Source: Nesterenkonia alba DSM 19423 (GTDB lineage Bacteria; Actinomycetota; Actinomycetes; Actinomycetales; Micrococcaceae). From it: 64,000 nt of DNA. Positions 16,217-26,009 of the stretch are shown here, in pieces (positions within the stretch are counted from its first letter, which is position 1; each line of letters begins with the position of its first letter). The notes under the pieces were generated by a model that saw only the letters and a program-made list of their open reading frames with translations, was not told the origin of the DNA and made no database searches. The stretch is taken from NCBI RefSeq assembly GCF_000421745.1, contig NZ_ATXP01000002.1, positions 62,001 through 126,000 of the forward strand, read 5' to 3'. A program made the position numbers and the translations under genes.

Positions 16217-18139
16217 TCAGACCGCCGCGGCCTGCTTCTTCCGGCGGCTGGCCTTCATCCGCTCACTGGAGTCCAGGATGACTTTGCGGATGCGGATCGC
16301 CTCGGGAGTGACCTCCACGCATTCGTCGTCGCTGGCAAACTCCAGGGATTCCTCCAGGGTGAGCTTCACCGGCGGGGTGAGCCCCTCGAAGGAGTCGGCG
16401 GAGGCAGCCCGCATATTGGTGAGCTTCTTCTCCTTGGTGATATTGACTTCCATGTCCTCATTACGGGAGTTCTCCCCCACCACTTGGCCCTCATAGACCT
16501 CGGAGGTCGGCTCCACGAAGAACGTCCCCCGCTCCTGGAGGTTAATCATGGCAAACGGGGTGGCCACTCCGGGCCGGTCGGCCACCAGGGAACCGGAGGT
16601 GCGGTAGACGATCTCGCCCTTCCAGGGCTCATAACCGGCCGCGTACGACGACGCAATCCCGGCTCCTCGCGTCTCGGTGAGGAACTTGGTGCGGAACCCA
16701 ATGAGACCGCGGGCCGGGACACTGAACTCCATGCGGATCCACCCGGTGCCGTTGTTCGTCATCGTGTTCATCGTGCCCTTGCGGGCGGCCAGCAGCTGGG
16801 TGATCGCCCCCATGTACTCTTCGGGTGCGTCGATGGTGAGGTTCTCCATCGGCTCGTGGAGCACCCCGTCAATCTCCTTGGTGACCACCTGCGGCTTGCC
16901 CACGGTCAGCTCGAAACCTTCGCGGCGCATCTGTTCCACCAGGATGGCCAGGGCGAGCTCACCACGGCCCTGGACCTCCCACATATCCGGGCGTTCGGTG
17001 GGCAAGACCCGGATGGAGACGTTACCGATGAGCTCCTGGTCCAGCCGATCCTTGACCTGCCGTGCGGTGACCTTGGCCCCCTTCACGCGGCCGGCCATGG
17101 GTGAGGTGTTGATCCCGATGGTCATACTGATGGCCGGGTCGTCGACGATGATGTCGGGCAGTGGCTTGGGGTTCTCCACATCCGTGAGGGTCTCGCCGAT
17201 CATGATGTCGCCGATTCCGGCCACCGCCACGATGTCCCCGGGGCCCGCGGACTCGGCGGAGACCCGCTCGAGCCCCTTCGTAGCCAGCAGCTCAGTGATC
17301 TTCACCGTTTTGGTGGTGCCATCTTTACGCGCCCAGGCGACCTGCTGGTTCTTCCGCAGCGTGCCGTTATGGATACGCAGCAGCGCCAATCGCCCCAGGA
17401 AGGGGCTGGCGTCGAGGTTAGTGACGTGGGCCTGGAGTACCTCGGCGTCGTCATAGGTAGGGGCCGGCACATGCTTCAGAATCGTCTCAAACAGTGGTTC
17501 GAGGTCTTCGTTCTCTGGCAGGGCACCGTCGGCCGGTTGCGCAGTGGAGGCCCGGCCCGCTTTACCGGAGGCGTAGACCACCGGGACATCAAGCACCGCA
17601 TCGAGGTCGAGATCTGGGTTCTCCTCGGCGACGTCGCTGGCCAACCCCAGTAGCAGGTCCATGGTGTCAGAGACCACGCCGTCGATCCGGGCATCGGGCC
17701 GGTCAGTCTTGTTGACCACCAGAATGACCGGCAGGGATGCGTTGAGCGCCTTGCGCAGCACGAACCGTGTCTGCGGCAAGGGCCCTTCGGAAGCGTCAAC
17801 AAGTAGCACGACCCCGTCCACCATGGAAAGTCCACGCTCGACCTCTCCGCCGAAGTCGGCGTGACCGGGGGTGTCGATGATGTTCATCGTGACGGTCTCT
17901 GCCTCGGCGATCTGCTGGGCAGCGGGGCCGGAGTAGAACACCGTGGTGTTCTTCGCCAAGATCGTGATGCCTTTTTCCTTCTCCAGTTCCCCGGAGTCCA
18001 TGACACGCTCTTCGTTTTCGCCGTGCCCACCGTAGGCCTTGGTCTGGGTCAGCATGGCGTCGACGAGGGTGGTCTTGCCATGGTCGACGTGGGCGACGAT
18101 GGCGACATTGCGCAGGTCATTGCGCGCGGTGATGCTCAA
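16217..18139 (-). CDS. typA: Ribosome-associated GTPase TypA/BipA
   Basis: Translational GTPase of 640 aa, implicated in 50S assembly and stress or low-temperature growth. G motifs are Ala-His-Val-Asp-His-Gly-Lys-Thr-Thr-Leu (G1), Asp-Thr-Pro-Gly-His-Ala-Asp-Phe (G3) and Asn-Lys-Thr-Asp-Arg-Pro (G4). EF-G-like domains II, III and V and the BipA C-terminal domain follow. The start is taken as TTG 18139 because GGAAGG lies 9 nt upstream and the product then begins like other TypA proteins. The frame is open further upstream without a good site. A TTG start may lower expression. Confidence 0.95.
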   Translation of the reverse strand: MSITARNDLRNVAIVAHVDHGKTTLVDAMLTQTKAYGGHGENEERVMDSGELEKEKGITILAKNTTVFYSGPAAQQIAEAETVTMNIIDTPGHADFGGEVERGLSMVDGVVLLVDASEGPLPQTRFVLRKALNASLPVILVVNKTDRPDARIDGVVSDTMDLLLGLASDVAEENPDLDLDAVLDVPVVYASGKAGRASTAQPADGALPENEDLEPLFETILKHVPAPTYDDAEVLQAHVTNLDASPFLGRLALLRIHNGTLRKNQQVAWARKDGTTKTVKITELLATKGLERVSAESAGPGDIVAVAGIGDIMIGETLTDVENPKPLPDIIVDDPAISMTIGINTSPMAGRVKGAKVTARQVKDRLDQELIGNVSIRVLPTERPDMWEVQGRGELALAILVEQMRREGFELTVGKPQVVTKEIDGVLHEPMENLTIDAPEEYMGAITQLLAARKGTMNTMTNNGTGWIRMEFSVPARGLIGFRTKFLTETRGAGIASSYAAGYEPWKGEIVYRTSGSLVADRPGVATPFAMINLQERGTFFVEPTSEVYEGQVVGENSRNEDMEVNITKEKKLTNMRAASADSFEGLTPPVKLTLEESLEFASDDECVEVTPEAIRIRKVILDSSERMKASRRKKQAAAV

Positions 18140-18379
18140 AAGAAAGGACCTTCCGGAATACAGCGAGTAGGAGAACGTGCGACGACGCACTCATCCAGTG
18201 TACGCGGCAGGTGTGGTAGCGCTGCACGGAAGGCTTGAGGACGTGACCGGCAACACTCCCCCTCTTTCCAAGAAGTGGAACGAGCGTTTACGATCTGTTC
18301 ATCAGCATGATAGGCGCCGTTGCATCCAGGTTCACGAAACATGGCGGTAAAACGGCGGCGTTAGAGTCATGACACGTCC

Positions 18380-18397
18380 CGAAGTGTCCGCACTTCG
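18380..18397 (+). promoter_or_regulatory. Palindromic operator candidate upstream of peptide ABC operon
   Basis: Perfect inverted repeat CGAAGTG-TCCG-CACTTCG, overlapped on the left by GACAC-N8-GTGTC (18371-18388). A possible -10 (TAAGCT, 18401-18406) follows 3 nt later, so a bound regulator would occlude the promoter. No regulator gene is adjacent. Confidence 0.4.
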
Positions 18398-18432
18398 AGA
18401 TAAGCTACTCCGCACTTGACCTAAGGGGAGAA

Positions 18433-20073
18433 ATGAACAATCGCACCTCCATCCGTACCGCGTCTCTCGCGGTGGCTGCCAGCGCTGCGCTCGTGCTCAG
18501 CGCCTGCGGCGGCAACGGTGATGATGATGAGAATGGCAATGGCAACGGCGACAACGGTAACGGCGAAGCAGCCGAGACCGGTGGCACCTTAAGCATTGCT
18601 AACACCGAACCGCAGAACTTCATGCCCGGAAACTCTTCCGAGGTCGGCGGTTCCAAGATGCTCGAGCAGTTGTTCACCGGCCTGACCGGCGTCGACTACG
18701 AAACCTACGAGGTCGTTCCCGGTGTCGCTGAAAGCTGGGAAGCCAACGACGACGCCACGGTGTGGACCTTCGAACTGCGCGACGACTGGACCTTCCACAA
18801 CGGTGATGAGATCACCGCGCAGACCTTTGTGGACACCTTCAACTGGGTCGTCGACCCGGAGAACGGTCAGCAGAACGCTGACTTCTACGATGTCTTCCTC
18901 GGCTACGAGGACGTCGTCGAAGGTAACGCCGATGAACTCGAGGGCGTGACCGCCGTCGACGATTACACTCTGGAAATCGAGCTCAACGAGCCGTTCTCCC
19001 CCCTGCCGATGATGCTCTCCTACACCGGCTTCTACCCCGTGCCGCAGGAGGCCTTCGACGACCCGGACGCCTTCGAGCAGTCCCCGATCGGCAACGGCGA
19101 GTACCAGATGGACGGCGAGTGGGAGCACGACGTCCAGGTCGCCATGGACCGCTGGGAAGACTGGCCCGGTGAGTCCCAGGGTGGGCCTGACCGGATCGAG
19201 TGGCGCCTCTACGCCGATATGGAGACCGCCTACCTGGACGTGCAGGCCGGCGAGCTCGACCTGCTCGACACCGTTCCTGCTCCGCAGTACGGCGACTACG
19301 AGGCCTCCTTCCCGGAGAACCACGCGATCTTCGAGACCTCGTCCTTCGAGTACCTGGGCTTCCCGCTGTACCAGGAGGAGTTCGAGGACCCCGACATCCG
19401 CCAGGCCCTGTCCATGGCGATCGATCGGGAGCAGATCATCGAGTCGATCTACCACGGGCTGCGCACCCCGGCTACCGGCCCCATCCCGCCGATGCTCGCC
19501 GAGTACCGTGAGGACAAGTGCGACGCCTGCGAATACGACCCGGACACCGCCGCTGAGCTCTACGAAGCCGCTGGCGGCCCCTCGGAGCTGACGATCTACT
19601 TCAACTCCGGTGCCGGCCACGAGGAGTGGGTCGAGTCGATCTCCAACATGTGGCAGGAGCACCTGCCCATCGACGACATCGAGTTCCAGTCCCTGGAGTT
19701 CGCCCAGTACCTGGACCTCCACGATGACGAGCAGATCGACGGGCCCTTCCGTCTGGGCTGGTCCACCAGCTACCCGAACGCCCAGTACACGATGGAGCCG
19801 ATCTACACCACAGGCGTCTCCTCGAACTACACCCACTTCAACAACGAAGAGTTCGATGACCTCATCGCCCAGGCCAACGCCGAAACCGATGAGGACGCCG
19901 CCACCGAGCTGTACCAGCAGGCCGAGGATCTCCTCCTGGAGGAGATGCCGATCATCCCGCTGTGGTACGGCCAGTCGGTGATGGTGCACACGGACGCCAT
20001 CGACAATGACAGCCTGCTGATGGACTACCGCGGCTTCACCCGCGTGGAGCAGGTCACCGTCCTCGAAGACTAA
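18433..20073 (+). CDS. Peptide ABC transporter substrate-binding lipoprotein (family 5)
   Basis: Protein of 546 aa with a lipoprotein signal peptide (Leu-Ser-Ala-Cys, Cys25), a Gly/Asn/Asp-rich linker to about residue 50, and a family-5 (OppA/DppA) domain. The motif around Leu-Arg-Asp-Asp-Trp-Thr-Phe-His-Asn-Gly-Asp is the usual SBP_bac_5 signature. A Cys-Asp-Ala-Cys pair near residue 360 could form a disulfide. It is the first gene of the five-gene transporter operon and closely resembles the lipoprotein at 24256-25857. RBS AAGGGGAG. The ligand is presumably short peptides, not provable here. Confidence 0.93.
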   Translation: MNNRTSIRTASLAVAASAALVLSACGGNGDDDENGNGNGDNGNGEAAETGGTLSIANTEPQNFMPGNSSEVGGSKMLEQLFTGLTGVDYETYEVVPGVAESWEANDDATVWTFELRDDWTFHNGDEITAQTFVDTFNWVVDPENGQQNADFYDVFLGYEDVVEGNADELEGVTAVDDYTLEIELNEPFSPLPMMLSYTGFYPVPQEAFDDPDAFEQSPIGNGEYQMDGEWEHDVQVAMDRWEDWPGESQGGPDRIEWRLYADMETAYLDVQAGELDLLDTVPAPQYGDYEASFPENHAIFETSSFEYLGFPLYQEEFEDPDIRQALSMAIDREQIIESIYHGLRTPATGPIPPMLAEYREDKCDACEYDPDTAAELYEAAGGPSELTIYFNSGAGHEEWVESISNMWQEHLPIDDIEFQSLEFAQYLDLHDDEQIDGPFRLGWSTSYPNAQYTMEPIYTTGVSSNYTHFNNEEFDDLIAQANAETDEDAATELYQQAEDLLLEEMPIIPLWYGQSVMVHTDAIDNDSLLMDYRGFTRVEQVTVLED

Positions 20074-20104
20074 GGCGCACACGCCACGGTCTGACCACGG
20101 CAAT

Positions 20105-20141
20105 GCGGCCCGTACTTCCACTAGCCTGGAGTGCGGGCCGC
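20105..20141 (+). other. Intercistronic stem-loop between binding protein and permease genes
   Basis: GCGGCCCG (20105-20112) pairs with CGGGCCGC (20134-20141), extended by partly paired inner sequence. It lies in the 188-bp gap and has no T tract, so it is more likely a 3'-end stabiliser or partial terminator that raises binding-protein mRNA over permease mRNA. Confidence 0.55.
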
Positions 20142-20261
20142 ACCCGTGGCCACCGGATTCTTCGCTGAACACCACATCGCATACCGCACCTTGAGACCCT
20201 GCCCCCGCACCGCATCCAGGAGCATCTCCGCTATGAGGCCCCCTGAGGCTGGAGTACGTCG

Positions 20262-21188
20262 ATGACGCAGTACATCATCCGGCGCCTTCTCCAGTTCATC
20301 CCCGTGACGATCTTCGCCACGCTCATCGTCTACTGGCTGGTCTTTTCCATGCCCGGCGACCCTATCCGCGCGCTCTCCGGCGACCGTCCCATGCCGGAAG
20401 CCCAGGTCGAGGCGATCCGCGAACAGTACAACCTCAACGACCCTTTCCTCGTCCAGTACGCCAAGTACATGTGGGGAGTCTTCACCCAGGGCGACTTCGG
20501 CACCACCTTCCAGGGTCGCCCCGTGCTCGACATCATTCAACAGACCCTGCCCACCACCCTGACCTTGGCGGCTTTCGCCTTCGTCTTCCAAGGGATCATC
20601 GGCATCATCGCCGGTATCCTCTCCGGGGTCTACAAAGACCGCTTCATCGACCGTCTGGTCCAGGTCTCCACGGTGGTCGTCGTGGCGCTGCCCACCCTGG
20701 CCATCGCCTTCCTGTTGCAACTGGTCTTCGGACTGAACCTCGGGCTGTTCCCCATCGCAGGAATCCAGCAGGGACTCGTCAGTTACATCCTGCCGGCCAT
20801 CGCCCTGGGGGCGGTCTCCACCGCGATGATTGCTCGCATGCTGCGCAGCGAACTCATTGAAGCCCTGCAGTCCGACTACGTCCGCACCGCCACCGCCAAA
20901 GGACTCAAGCGTGGCCGGGTCATCGGCCGCCACGGTCTGCGCAACTCGCTCATCCCTGTGGTGACTTTCATGGGTGCTGACTTGGCCACCATGATGGGCG
21001 GAACGATCGTCGTTGAATCAATCTTCAACATCCCAGGCCTCGGGGGACAGATCTTCCGATCCATCCAAGCCCAAGAGGGTACGGTCGTCGTCGGCATCGT
21101 GACCCTGCTGGTGCTGTTCTACGTCACCCTGAACCTGCTGGTGGACTTGCTTTACGCCGTGCTCGACCCAAGGATCCGTTATGACTGA
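20262..21188 (+). CDS. Peptide ABC transporter permease (DppB type)
   Basis: Inner-membrane permease of 308 aa. It starts with Tyr-Ile-Ile-Arg-Arg-Leu-Leu and has six helices, with the periplasmic loop after TM1 (Met-Pro-Gly-Asp-Pro) typical of the DppB/OppB family. The EAA loop that contacts the ATPases reads Tyr-Val-Arg-Thr-Ala-Thr-Ala-Lys-Gly-Leu near residue 205. It overlaps the next permease gene by 8 bp. Confidence 0.95.
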   Translation: MTQYIIRRLLQFIPVTIFATLIVYWLVFSMPGDPIRALSGDRPMPEAQVEAIREQYNLNDPFLVQYAKYMWGVFTQGDFGTTFQGRPVLDIIQQTLPTTLTLAAFAFVFQGIIGIIAGILSGVYKDRFIDRLVQVSTVVVVALPTLAIAFLLQLVFGLNLGLFPIAGIQQGLVSYILPAIALGAVSTAMIARMLRSELIEALQSDYVRTATAKGLKRGRVIGRHGLRNSLIPVVTFMGADLATMMGGTIVVESIFNIPGLGGQIFRSIQAQEGTVVVGIVTLLVLFYVTLNLLVDLLYAVLDPRIRYD

Positions 21189-22095
21189 GCTGAATAAAGT
21201 AGACGCCTCGGCCACCGTCACCAACGAGCCGGCTAAGAAGACGGAGGACGCCAGCCTCTGGGCGGATGCCTGGCGTTCGCTGCGGCGCAACCCGTGGTTC
21301 ATCACCTCGGCGGTGCTGCTGCTGATCCTCATCACCATGGCCCTGTTCCCGCAGCTGTTCACCGATCAGGATCCGCGGCACTGCCCGCTGGACCGCTCCC
21401 GGCAGGAACCCTCCGCCGAGCACTGGTTCGGCACCGATATTCAAGGCTGCGACTACTACAGCCGGGTCATCTACGGTGCGCGGAACTCGATCGCCATCGG
21501 TCTGATCGTGGCGTTCTCCTGCCTGGGCATCGCCATCGTGATGGGACTGGTAGCCGGGTACTTCCGCGGTTGGGTCGATGCGGTACTGGGTCGTCTGACC
21601 GACCTGGTCTTCGCCATCCCCTACATCCTGGGTGCCCTGGTCTTCCTCAACGTCATCGAGACCCGCGGTGTGCGGGAAGTCGCCTTCGTGCTAGTGATCT
21701 TCGGCTGGCCGACGATGACCCGACTGATGCGCGGCTCGGTGCTCTCAGTCACCGGACAGGAGTATGTCCTGGCGGCCAAGGCCCTCGGAGCCAAGAACAT
21801 CAACATTATGCGCCGGCACATCCTGCCCAATGCCCTCGGACCGGTGGTCGGTTACACCGCCATCTACACCGGCATCGTCATCGGTGCGGAGGCGACGCTG
21901 ACCTTCCTCGGTGTGGGTCTGCAGCTGCCGGCGATCTCCTGGGGAATCCAGCTGAACCAGGCACAGGGTTACATCACCCAGCTGCCCCACCTGCTGGTGT
22001 TCCCCATGATCTTTGTGGGCCTGACCGTGTTCTCCTTCATGATCATGGGTGAAGCCCTGCGCGATGCCATCGACCCCAAGTCGAAGAAGAGGTGA
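21181..22095 (+). CDS. Peptide ABC transporter permease (DppC type)
   Basis: Inner-membrane permease of 304 aa with a charged N-terminus of about 35 residues and six helices. The DppC/OppC-type periplasmic segment Glu-His-Trp-Phe-Gly-Thr-Asp precedes the core. The EAA loop Tyr-Val-Leu-Ala-Ala-Lys-Ala-Leu-Gly-Ala-Lys is near residue 195. It pairs with the DppB-type subunit; the overlapping start and downstream ATPase genes show one polycistronic unit. Confidence 0.95.
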   Translation: MTELNKVDASATVTNEPAKKTEDASLWADAWRSLRRNPWFITSAVLLLILITMALFPQLFTDQDPRHCPLDRSRQEPSAEHWFGTDIQGCDYYSRVIYGARNSIAIGLIVAFSCLGIAIVMGLVAGYFRGWVDAVLGRLTDLVFAIPYILGALVFLNVIETRGVREVAFVLVIFGWPTMTRLMRGSVLSVTGQEYVLAAKALGAKNINIMRRHILPNALGPVVGYTAIYTGIVIGAEATLTFLGVGLQLPAISWGIQLNQAQGYITQLPHLLVFPMIFVGLTVFSFMIMGEALRDAIDPKSKKR

Positions 22096-22103
22096 GCGGA
22101 ACG

Positions 22104-23120
22104 ATGACGACCACCCCGCTGCTGGAGGTCAAAGACCTCCACGTGGAGTTCCGCACCAAATCCGGTGTGGCCCAGGCCATCAATGGACTGAACTTCAGTC
22201 TCAACGCCGGAGAGACCCTGGCGATCCTCGGTGAATCCGGATCCGGAAAGTCGGTCACCGCCCAGACCATCATGGGAATCCTCGATATGCCTCCGGGGCA
22301 CATTGCCGGCGGGCAGATCCTCTACCGCGGCGAGGACATCCTGACCATGAATGAGACCAAGCGGCGCAAGCTGCGCGGGGTCAATATCTCCATGATCTTC
22401 CAGGACGCCCTCTCCGCCTTGAACCCGGTGCTTCCGGTGGGTTGGCAGATCGCCGAAATGTTCCGGGTCCACCGGGGTATGAAACGCGGCCCCGCGAAGA
22501 AAAAGGCCATCGAGCTGATGCAGCGCGTCGGCATCCCCGGAGCCGAAGGCCGGGTGGGTGACTACCCGCACCAATTCTCCGGCGGTATGCGCCAACGCAT
22601 TATGATCGCGATCGCCATCGCTCTCGATCCTGATGTCCTCATCGCCGATGAGCCCACTACCGCCCTGGACGTCACCGTCCAGGCGCAGGTGATGCGCCTG
22701 CTGAAAGAACTGCAGGTAGAGAACAATATGGGTCTGATCCTCATCACCCACGACCTCGGCGTCGTCGCCGATGTGGCGGACAAGATCGCGGTGATGTACG
22801 CCGGACGGGTCATGGAAGCCGCCGATGTCTACGAGATCTACGCCAAACCAGCACACCCCTACACCAAGGGGCTGCTGGAATCGATCCCCCGGATCGACGC
22901 CGAAGGTGACCGGCTCTCGGCCATTCCCGGCTTGCCACCATCATTGACCGATATGCCCTCCGGCTGCCCGTTTAACCCCAGGTGCCCCTACGCCACCGAT
23001 CTGTGTGTCAGCGATCGACCGGAGCTGCTGCCGGCGGCTGAGGGACACTATTCGGCCTGTCACTACCGTGAGGACGTCTACCAGGGCACCATCGAGCCCC
23101 GTCAGGAGGCCCAAGCATGA
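22104..23120 (+). CDS. Peptide ABC transporter ATP-binding protein (DppD type)
   Basis: ATPase of 338 aa. Walker A is Gly-Glu-Ser-Gly-Ser-Gly-Lys-Ser, the signature is Phe-Ser-Gly-Gly-Met-Arg-Gln-Arg, and Walker B is Leu-Ile-Ala-Asp-Glu-Pro-Thr. The switch His is in Ile-Thr-His-Asp. The C-terminal oligopeptide/dipeptide domain has the Cys motif ([10 protein letters not shown]...Cys) that can hold an Fe-S cluster in some relatives. ATG 22104 is chosen; GTG 22092, overlapping the previous stop, is an alternative. Confidence 0.94.
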   Translation: MTTTPLLEVKDLHVEFRTKSGVAQAINGLNFSLNAGETLAILGESGSGKSVTAQTIMGILDMPPGHIAGGQILYRGEDILTMNETKRRKLRGVNISMIFQDALSALNPVLPVGWQIAEMFRVHRGMKRGPAKKKAIELMQRVGIPGAEGRVGDYPHQFSGGMRQRIMIAIAIALDPDVLIADEPTTALDVTVQAQVMRLLKELQVENNMGLILITHDLGVVADVADKIAVMYAGRVMEAADVYEIYAKPAHPYTKGLLESIPRIDAEGDRLSAIPGLPPSLTDMPSGCPFNPRCPYATDLCVSDRPELLPAAEGHYSACHYREDVYQGTIEPRQEAQA

Positions 23121-24166
23121 CTGCCACCGCAGAACAGACCACCGACCCGTTCGCGGGCGAGGAGGTCGTCCTCGACGTCGACGGCTTGGTCAAGCACTTC
23201 CCGCTGAAGCAGGGCATCGTGGTCAAACGCCAGATCGGAGCCGTGCAGGCCGTCGACGGGGTGAGCTTTCAGCTGCGTCGCGGTGAAACCCTCGGCATTG
23301 TCGGTGAATCCGGCTGCGGAAAGTCCACTCTGGCCAAACTGCTGATGCGGCTGGAAGAGCCCGACGCCGGCGAGGTGCGTTTTCGCGGAGAGGACTTCCT
23401 CGCCCTCGATGGTGAAGAGCTGCGCCGGATGCGGCGGAAGATCCAGATCATCTTCCAGGACCCCTACACCTCACTGAACCCGCGGATGTCAGTGGGCGAC
23501 ATCATCGGTGAACCGTTCACCATCCACAAAGATGTCGTGCCGAAGAAAGGGATCCGCAACCGGGTCAAGGAGCTGCTCGACGTCGTCGGGCTCAACCCCG
23601 ACCACATCAACCGGTACCCGCACCAATTCTCAGGCGGACAACGCCAGCGCATCGGCATCGCCCGGGGACTGGCGCTGAACCCGGACGTCATTATCTGTGA
23701 TGAGCCAGTCTCTGCCCTCGATGTCTCGGTGCAGGCCCAGGTGATGAACCTCTTAGAGGATCTGCAGGATGAGTTCGGGCTGAGCTATATCTTCATCGCC
23801 CACGACCTCTCCGTGGTCCGGCACATCAGTGACCGCATCGCAGTGATGTACCTGGGCAAGCTCGCCGAACTGGGCACCGAGCATGAGATCTACGGTGGTC
23901 CGGCACACCCCTACACCCAGGCACTGCTCTCCGCGGTACCGGTCCCGGACCCCACGCTGCGGGGCAAGCGCGAGCAAATCGTACTCAAAGGGGATCCGCC
24001 GAACCCGGCGAACCCGCCCTCAGGCTGCCGGTTCCGCACCCGATGCTGGAAAGCCACCGACTACTGCGCCGAAGTGGCCCCAGAACTCACCGTGCGCCCG
24101 GGGATATCCCAGGCTGCAGCCTGCCACTACGCGGAGACCAACGAAGACGTCGCCGCCATGGACTAA
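23117..24166 (+). CDS. Peptide ABC transporter ATP-binding protein (DppF type)
   Basis: Second ATPase of the transporter, 349 aa, overlapping the preceding gene by 4 nt. Walker A Gly-Glu-Ser-Gly-Cys-Gly-Lys-Ser, signature Phe-Ser-Gly-Gly-Gln-Arg-Gln-Arg, Walker B Val-Ile-Ile-Cys-Asp-Glu-Pro-Val, and switch Ile-Ala-His-Asp are present. The C-terminal Cys motif (Gly-Cys-Arg-Phe-Arg-Thr-Arg-Cys) is conserved. It is the last gene of the operon, followed by a perfect hairpin. Confidence 0.95.
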   Translation: MTATAEQTTDPFAGEEVVLDVDGLVKHFPLKQGIVVKRQIGAVQAVDGVSFQLRRGETLGIVGESGCGKSTLAKLLMRLEEPDAGEVRFRGEDFLALDGEELRRMRRKIQIIFQDPYTSLNPRMSVGDIIGEPFTIHKDVVPKKGIRNRVKELLDVVGLNPDHINRYPHQFSGGQRQRIGIARGLALNPDVIICDEPVSALDVSVQAQVMNLLEDLQDEFGLSYIFIAHDLSVVRHISDRIAVMYLGKLAELGTEHEIYGGPAHPYTQALLSAVPVPDPTLRGKREQIVLKGDPPNPANPPSGCRFRTRCWKATDYCAEVAPELTVRPGISQAAACHYAETNEDVAAMD

Positions 24167-24200
24167 AAGCATCCGAACCATCCTGGTTCAGATAGACAGA

Positions 24201-24241
24201 CGCTCAAGGGCCCGGAGTCGATGACTCCGGGCCCTTGAGCG
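24201..24241. terminator. Perfect 19-bp bidirectional terminator
   Basis: Arms 24201-24219 and 24223-24241 are exact complements around a GAT loop. It sits between convergent stops (24166 and 24256) and serves both transcripts. Confidence 0.88.
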
Positions 24242-24255
24242 TACGGGGATACTGC

Positions 24256-25857
24256 TTAGTCGAGCACTTCCACGCGCTCCACCTGCGGCAGACCGCGGGA
24301 GGTCACGTGGACGTTGTCGATGTTCTCAGACCACACCACGTGCTGGTCTTCGAACCACAGCGGCAGCACGGGCAGCTCTTCGAGAAGCACGTCTTCTGCC
24401 TCCTGGTAGGCCTCGACTGCCTCATCGGCGTCGGCGGCGTTGGCCGCGGCGATGCGCTCGTCGAACTCATCGCTACCCCAGCCGGTGTAGTTCCGGGAAG
24501 CCTGCGAGTGGTACATCGGCTCCAACGACTCCTGGGCACTGGGGTAAGACAGGGTCCAACCCAACCGGTACGGACCAGCGATGTCGCCCTCTTCGAGCAG
24601 ATCGAGGTACTGAGCGAACTCCAGTGACTCGAACGTGACGTCGTCAACGCCGAGGTTGGCCATCCACTGGTTGGCCACCGCTTCGGTCCAGTCCTCGTGA
24701 CCGGCGCCGGAGTTGAAGTAGATGGTCAGCTCGGAGGGGCCGTTGGCCTGCTCGTACAGATCAGCGGCAGTGTCCGGGTCGAACTCGCAGAAGTCACAGG
24801 CGTCCTCGCGGCCTTCGGGCAGCACCGGAGGTAGGAAGGACCCGGCCACAGTCAACGAGCCGTCGAAGATGTTGTCAATGATTTCTTGACGGTCGATCGC
24901 CATGGACAGAGCCTGGCGGATCTGCGGGTCGGAGAACTCATCCTGGTACGTCGGGATGCCCAGGAAGGTCAGGGTCCCGGTCTCAAATGAGTCCTGGTTG
25001 TCCCCGAAGTCCTGCTCCATCACGGGGATGTTCTCCGGCGGAGCGTTGTAGAGCAGGTCGATGTTTCCGGCCTGAACGTCCTGGTAGGCCGTGGAGACAT
25101 CGCTATAGATGACCCACTCGATACGGTCCGGGGAGCCGGGGTCCTCGCCGGGCCAGTCCTCGTAACGCTCAAGGTTGATGGCGACGTCGTGCTCCCATTC
25201 GCCGTCCATCTGGTACCGACCGTTACCGATGGGCGCCTGAGCGAAGGAGTCGAAGTCCTCGAAGGCCGCCTCAGGCAGTGGGGAGAAACCCACCAGGGAC
25301 AGCAGTGCAGGCAGCTGTCCGAAGGGCTCGGCCAGCTCCAGCTCCAGCGTGTAGTCATCCACGGCCCGCACACCGGCCAGCTCCTCGGCCTCACCGGCGG
25401 CGAGCTCCTCGTAGCCGGCGAAGAAGTCGTAGTAGTCCGCGTTGGGCTGAGCGTTCTCCGGGTCGGCAGTGAAGTTAAACGCGTCCACGAAGTTCTGCGC
25501 GGTGAGTTCTTCACCGTTGTGGAAGGTCCAGTCCTCCCCCAGGTGGAAGGTCCAGGTGACGTTGTCTTCGGTCTCCCATTCCTCGGCCACCCCGGGGACC
25601 GCCTCGAAGGTGTCGTAGTCGATCTCGGTCAGGCCGGTGAAGACCTGCTCGAGGACCGCAGCGCCACACACCTCGGTGGAGGTGCCGGGGTCGATGCTCT
25701 GCGGCTCGCAGTTGTAGGCTCGCAGGGTCCCGCCACCTTCGGCGGTCTCATCCCCGTTCTCGCCATTGCCGTTATCGCCTCCACAGGAGGCCAACACGAG
25801 CGCGGCAGCAGCGCCGACGGCGACAGACGCCGAGCGCACAGTGATTCGGTTGCTCAT
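24256..25857 (-). CDS. Second family-5 substrate-binding lipoprotein (paralogue)
   Basis: Protein of 533 aa with signal peptide and lipobox (Leu-Ala-Ser-Cys, Cys25). It is colinear with the 18433 lipoprotein over its length: both have Asp-Trp-Thr-Phe-His-Asn-Gly, Pro-Ile-Gly-Asn-Gly-x-Tyr-Gln-Met-Asp-Gly-Glu-Trp and a matching Cys-x-x-Cys site (Cys-Asp-Phe-Cys). This points to a local duplication. It has its own promoter on the opposite strand and no permease of its own, so it probably feeds the neighbouring DppBCDF-type transporter with a different ligand range. ATG 25857 has GAGGAG upstream. Confidence 0.92.
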   Translation of the reverse strand: MSNRITVRSASVAVGAAAALVLASCGGDNGNGENGDETAEGGGTLRAYNCEPQSIDPGTSTEVCGAAVLEQVFTGLTEIDYDTFEAVPGVAEEWETEDNVTWTFHLGEDWTFHNGEELTAQNFVDAFNFTADPENAQPNADYYDFFAGYEELAAGEAEELAGVRAVDDYTLELELAEPFGQLPALLSLVGFSPLPEAAFEDFDSFAQAPIGNGRYQMDGEWEHDVAINLERYEDWPGEDPGSPDRIEWVIYSDVSTAYQDVQAGNIDLLYNAPPENIPVMEQDFGDNQDSFETGTLTFLGIPTYQDEFSDPQIRQALSMAIDRQEIIDNIFDGSLTVAGSFLPPVLPEGREDACDFCEFDPDTAADLYEQANGPSELTIYFNSGAGHEDWTEAVANQWMANLGVDDVTFESLEFAQYLDLLEEGDIAGPYRLGWTLSYPSAQESLEPMYHSQASRNYTGWGSDEFDERIAAANAADADEAVEAYQEAEDVLLEELPVLPLWFEDQHVVWSENIDNVHVTSRGLPQVERVEVLD

Positions 25858-26009
25858 CAATCTCCTCTTGATATGGGCCCTCCGGGTCACGGAGACACCC
25901 ATGGATCTCTCATCAGTGCGGTAAACCGCGGGTAACGCGGCGATGAATCGAGCCTAAACGAGACGCTCCGCTATGCGGGAATGTTAAGCAGCTACACCCA
26001 AGGCGGGGC

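Noticed and set aside
18589-20175. A 528-codon open frame antisense to the first peptide-binding lipoprotein
   Set aside because: GC-rich third positions create long open frames on the opposite strand; the product has no family features and the sense gene is clear. The same applies to the long plus-strand frames across 7542-8396, 15911-17104, 28203-29339 and 49339-50535.
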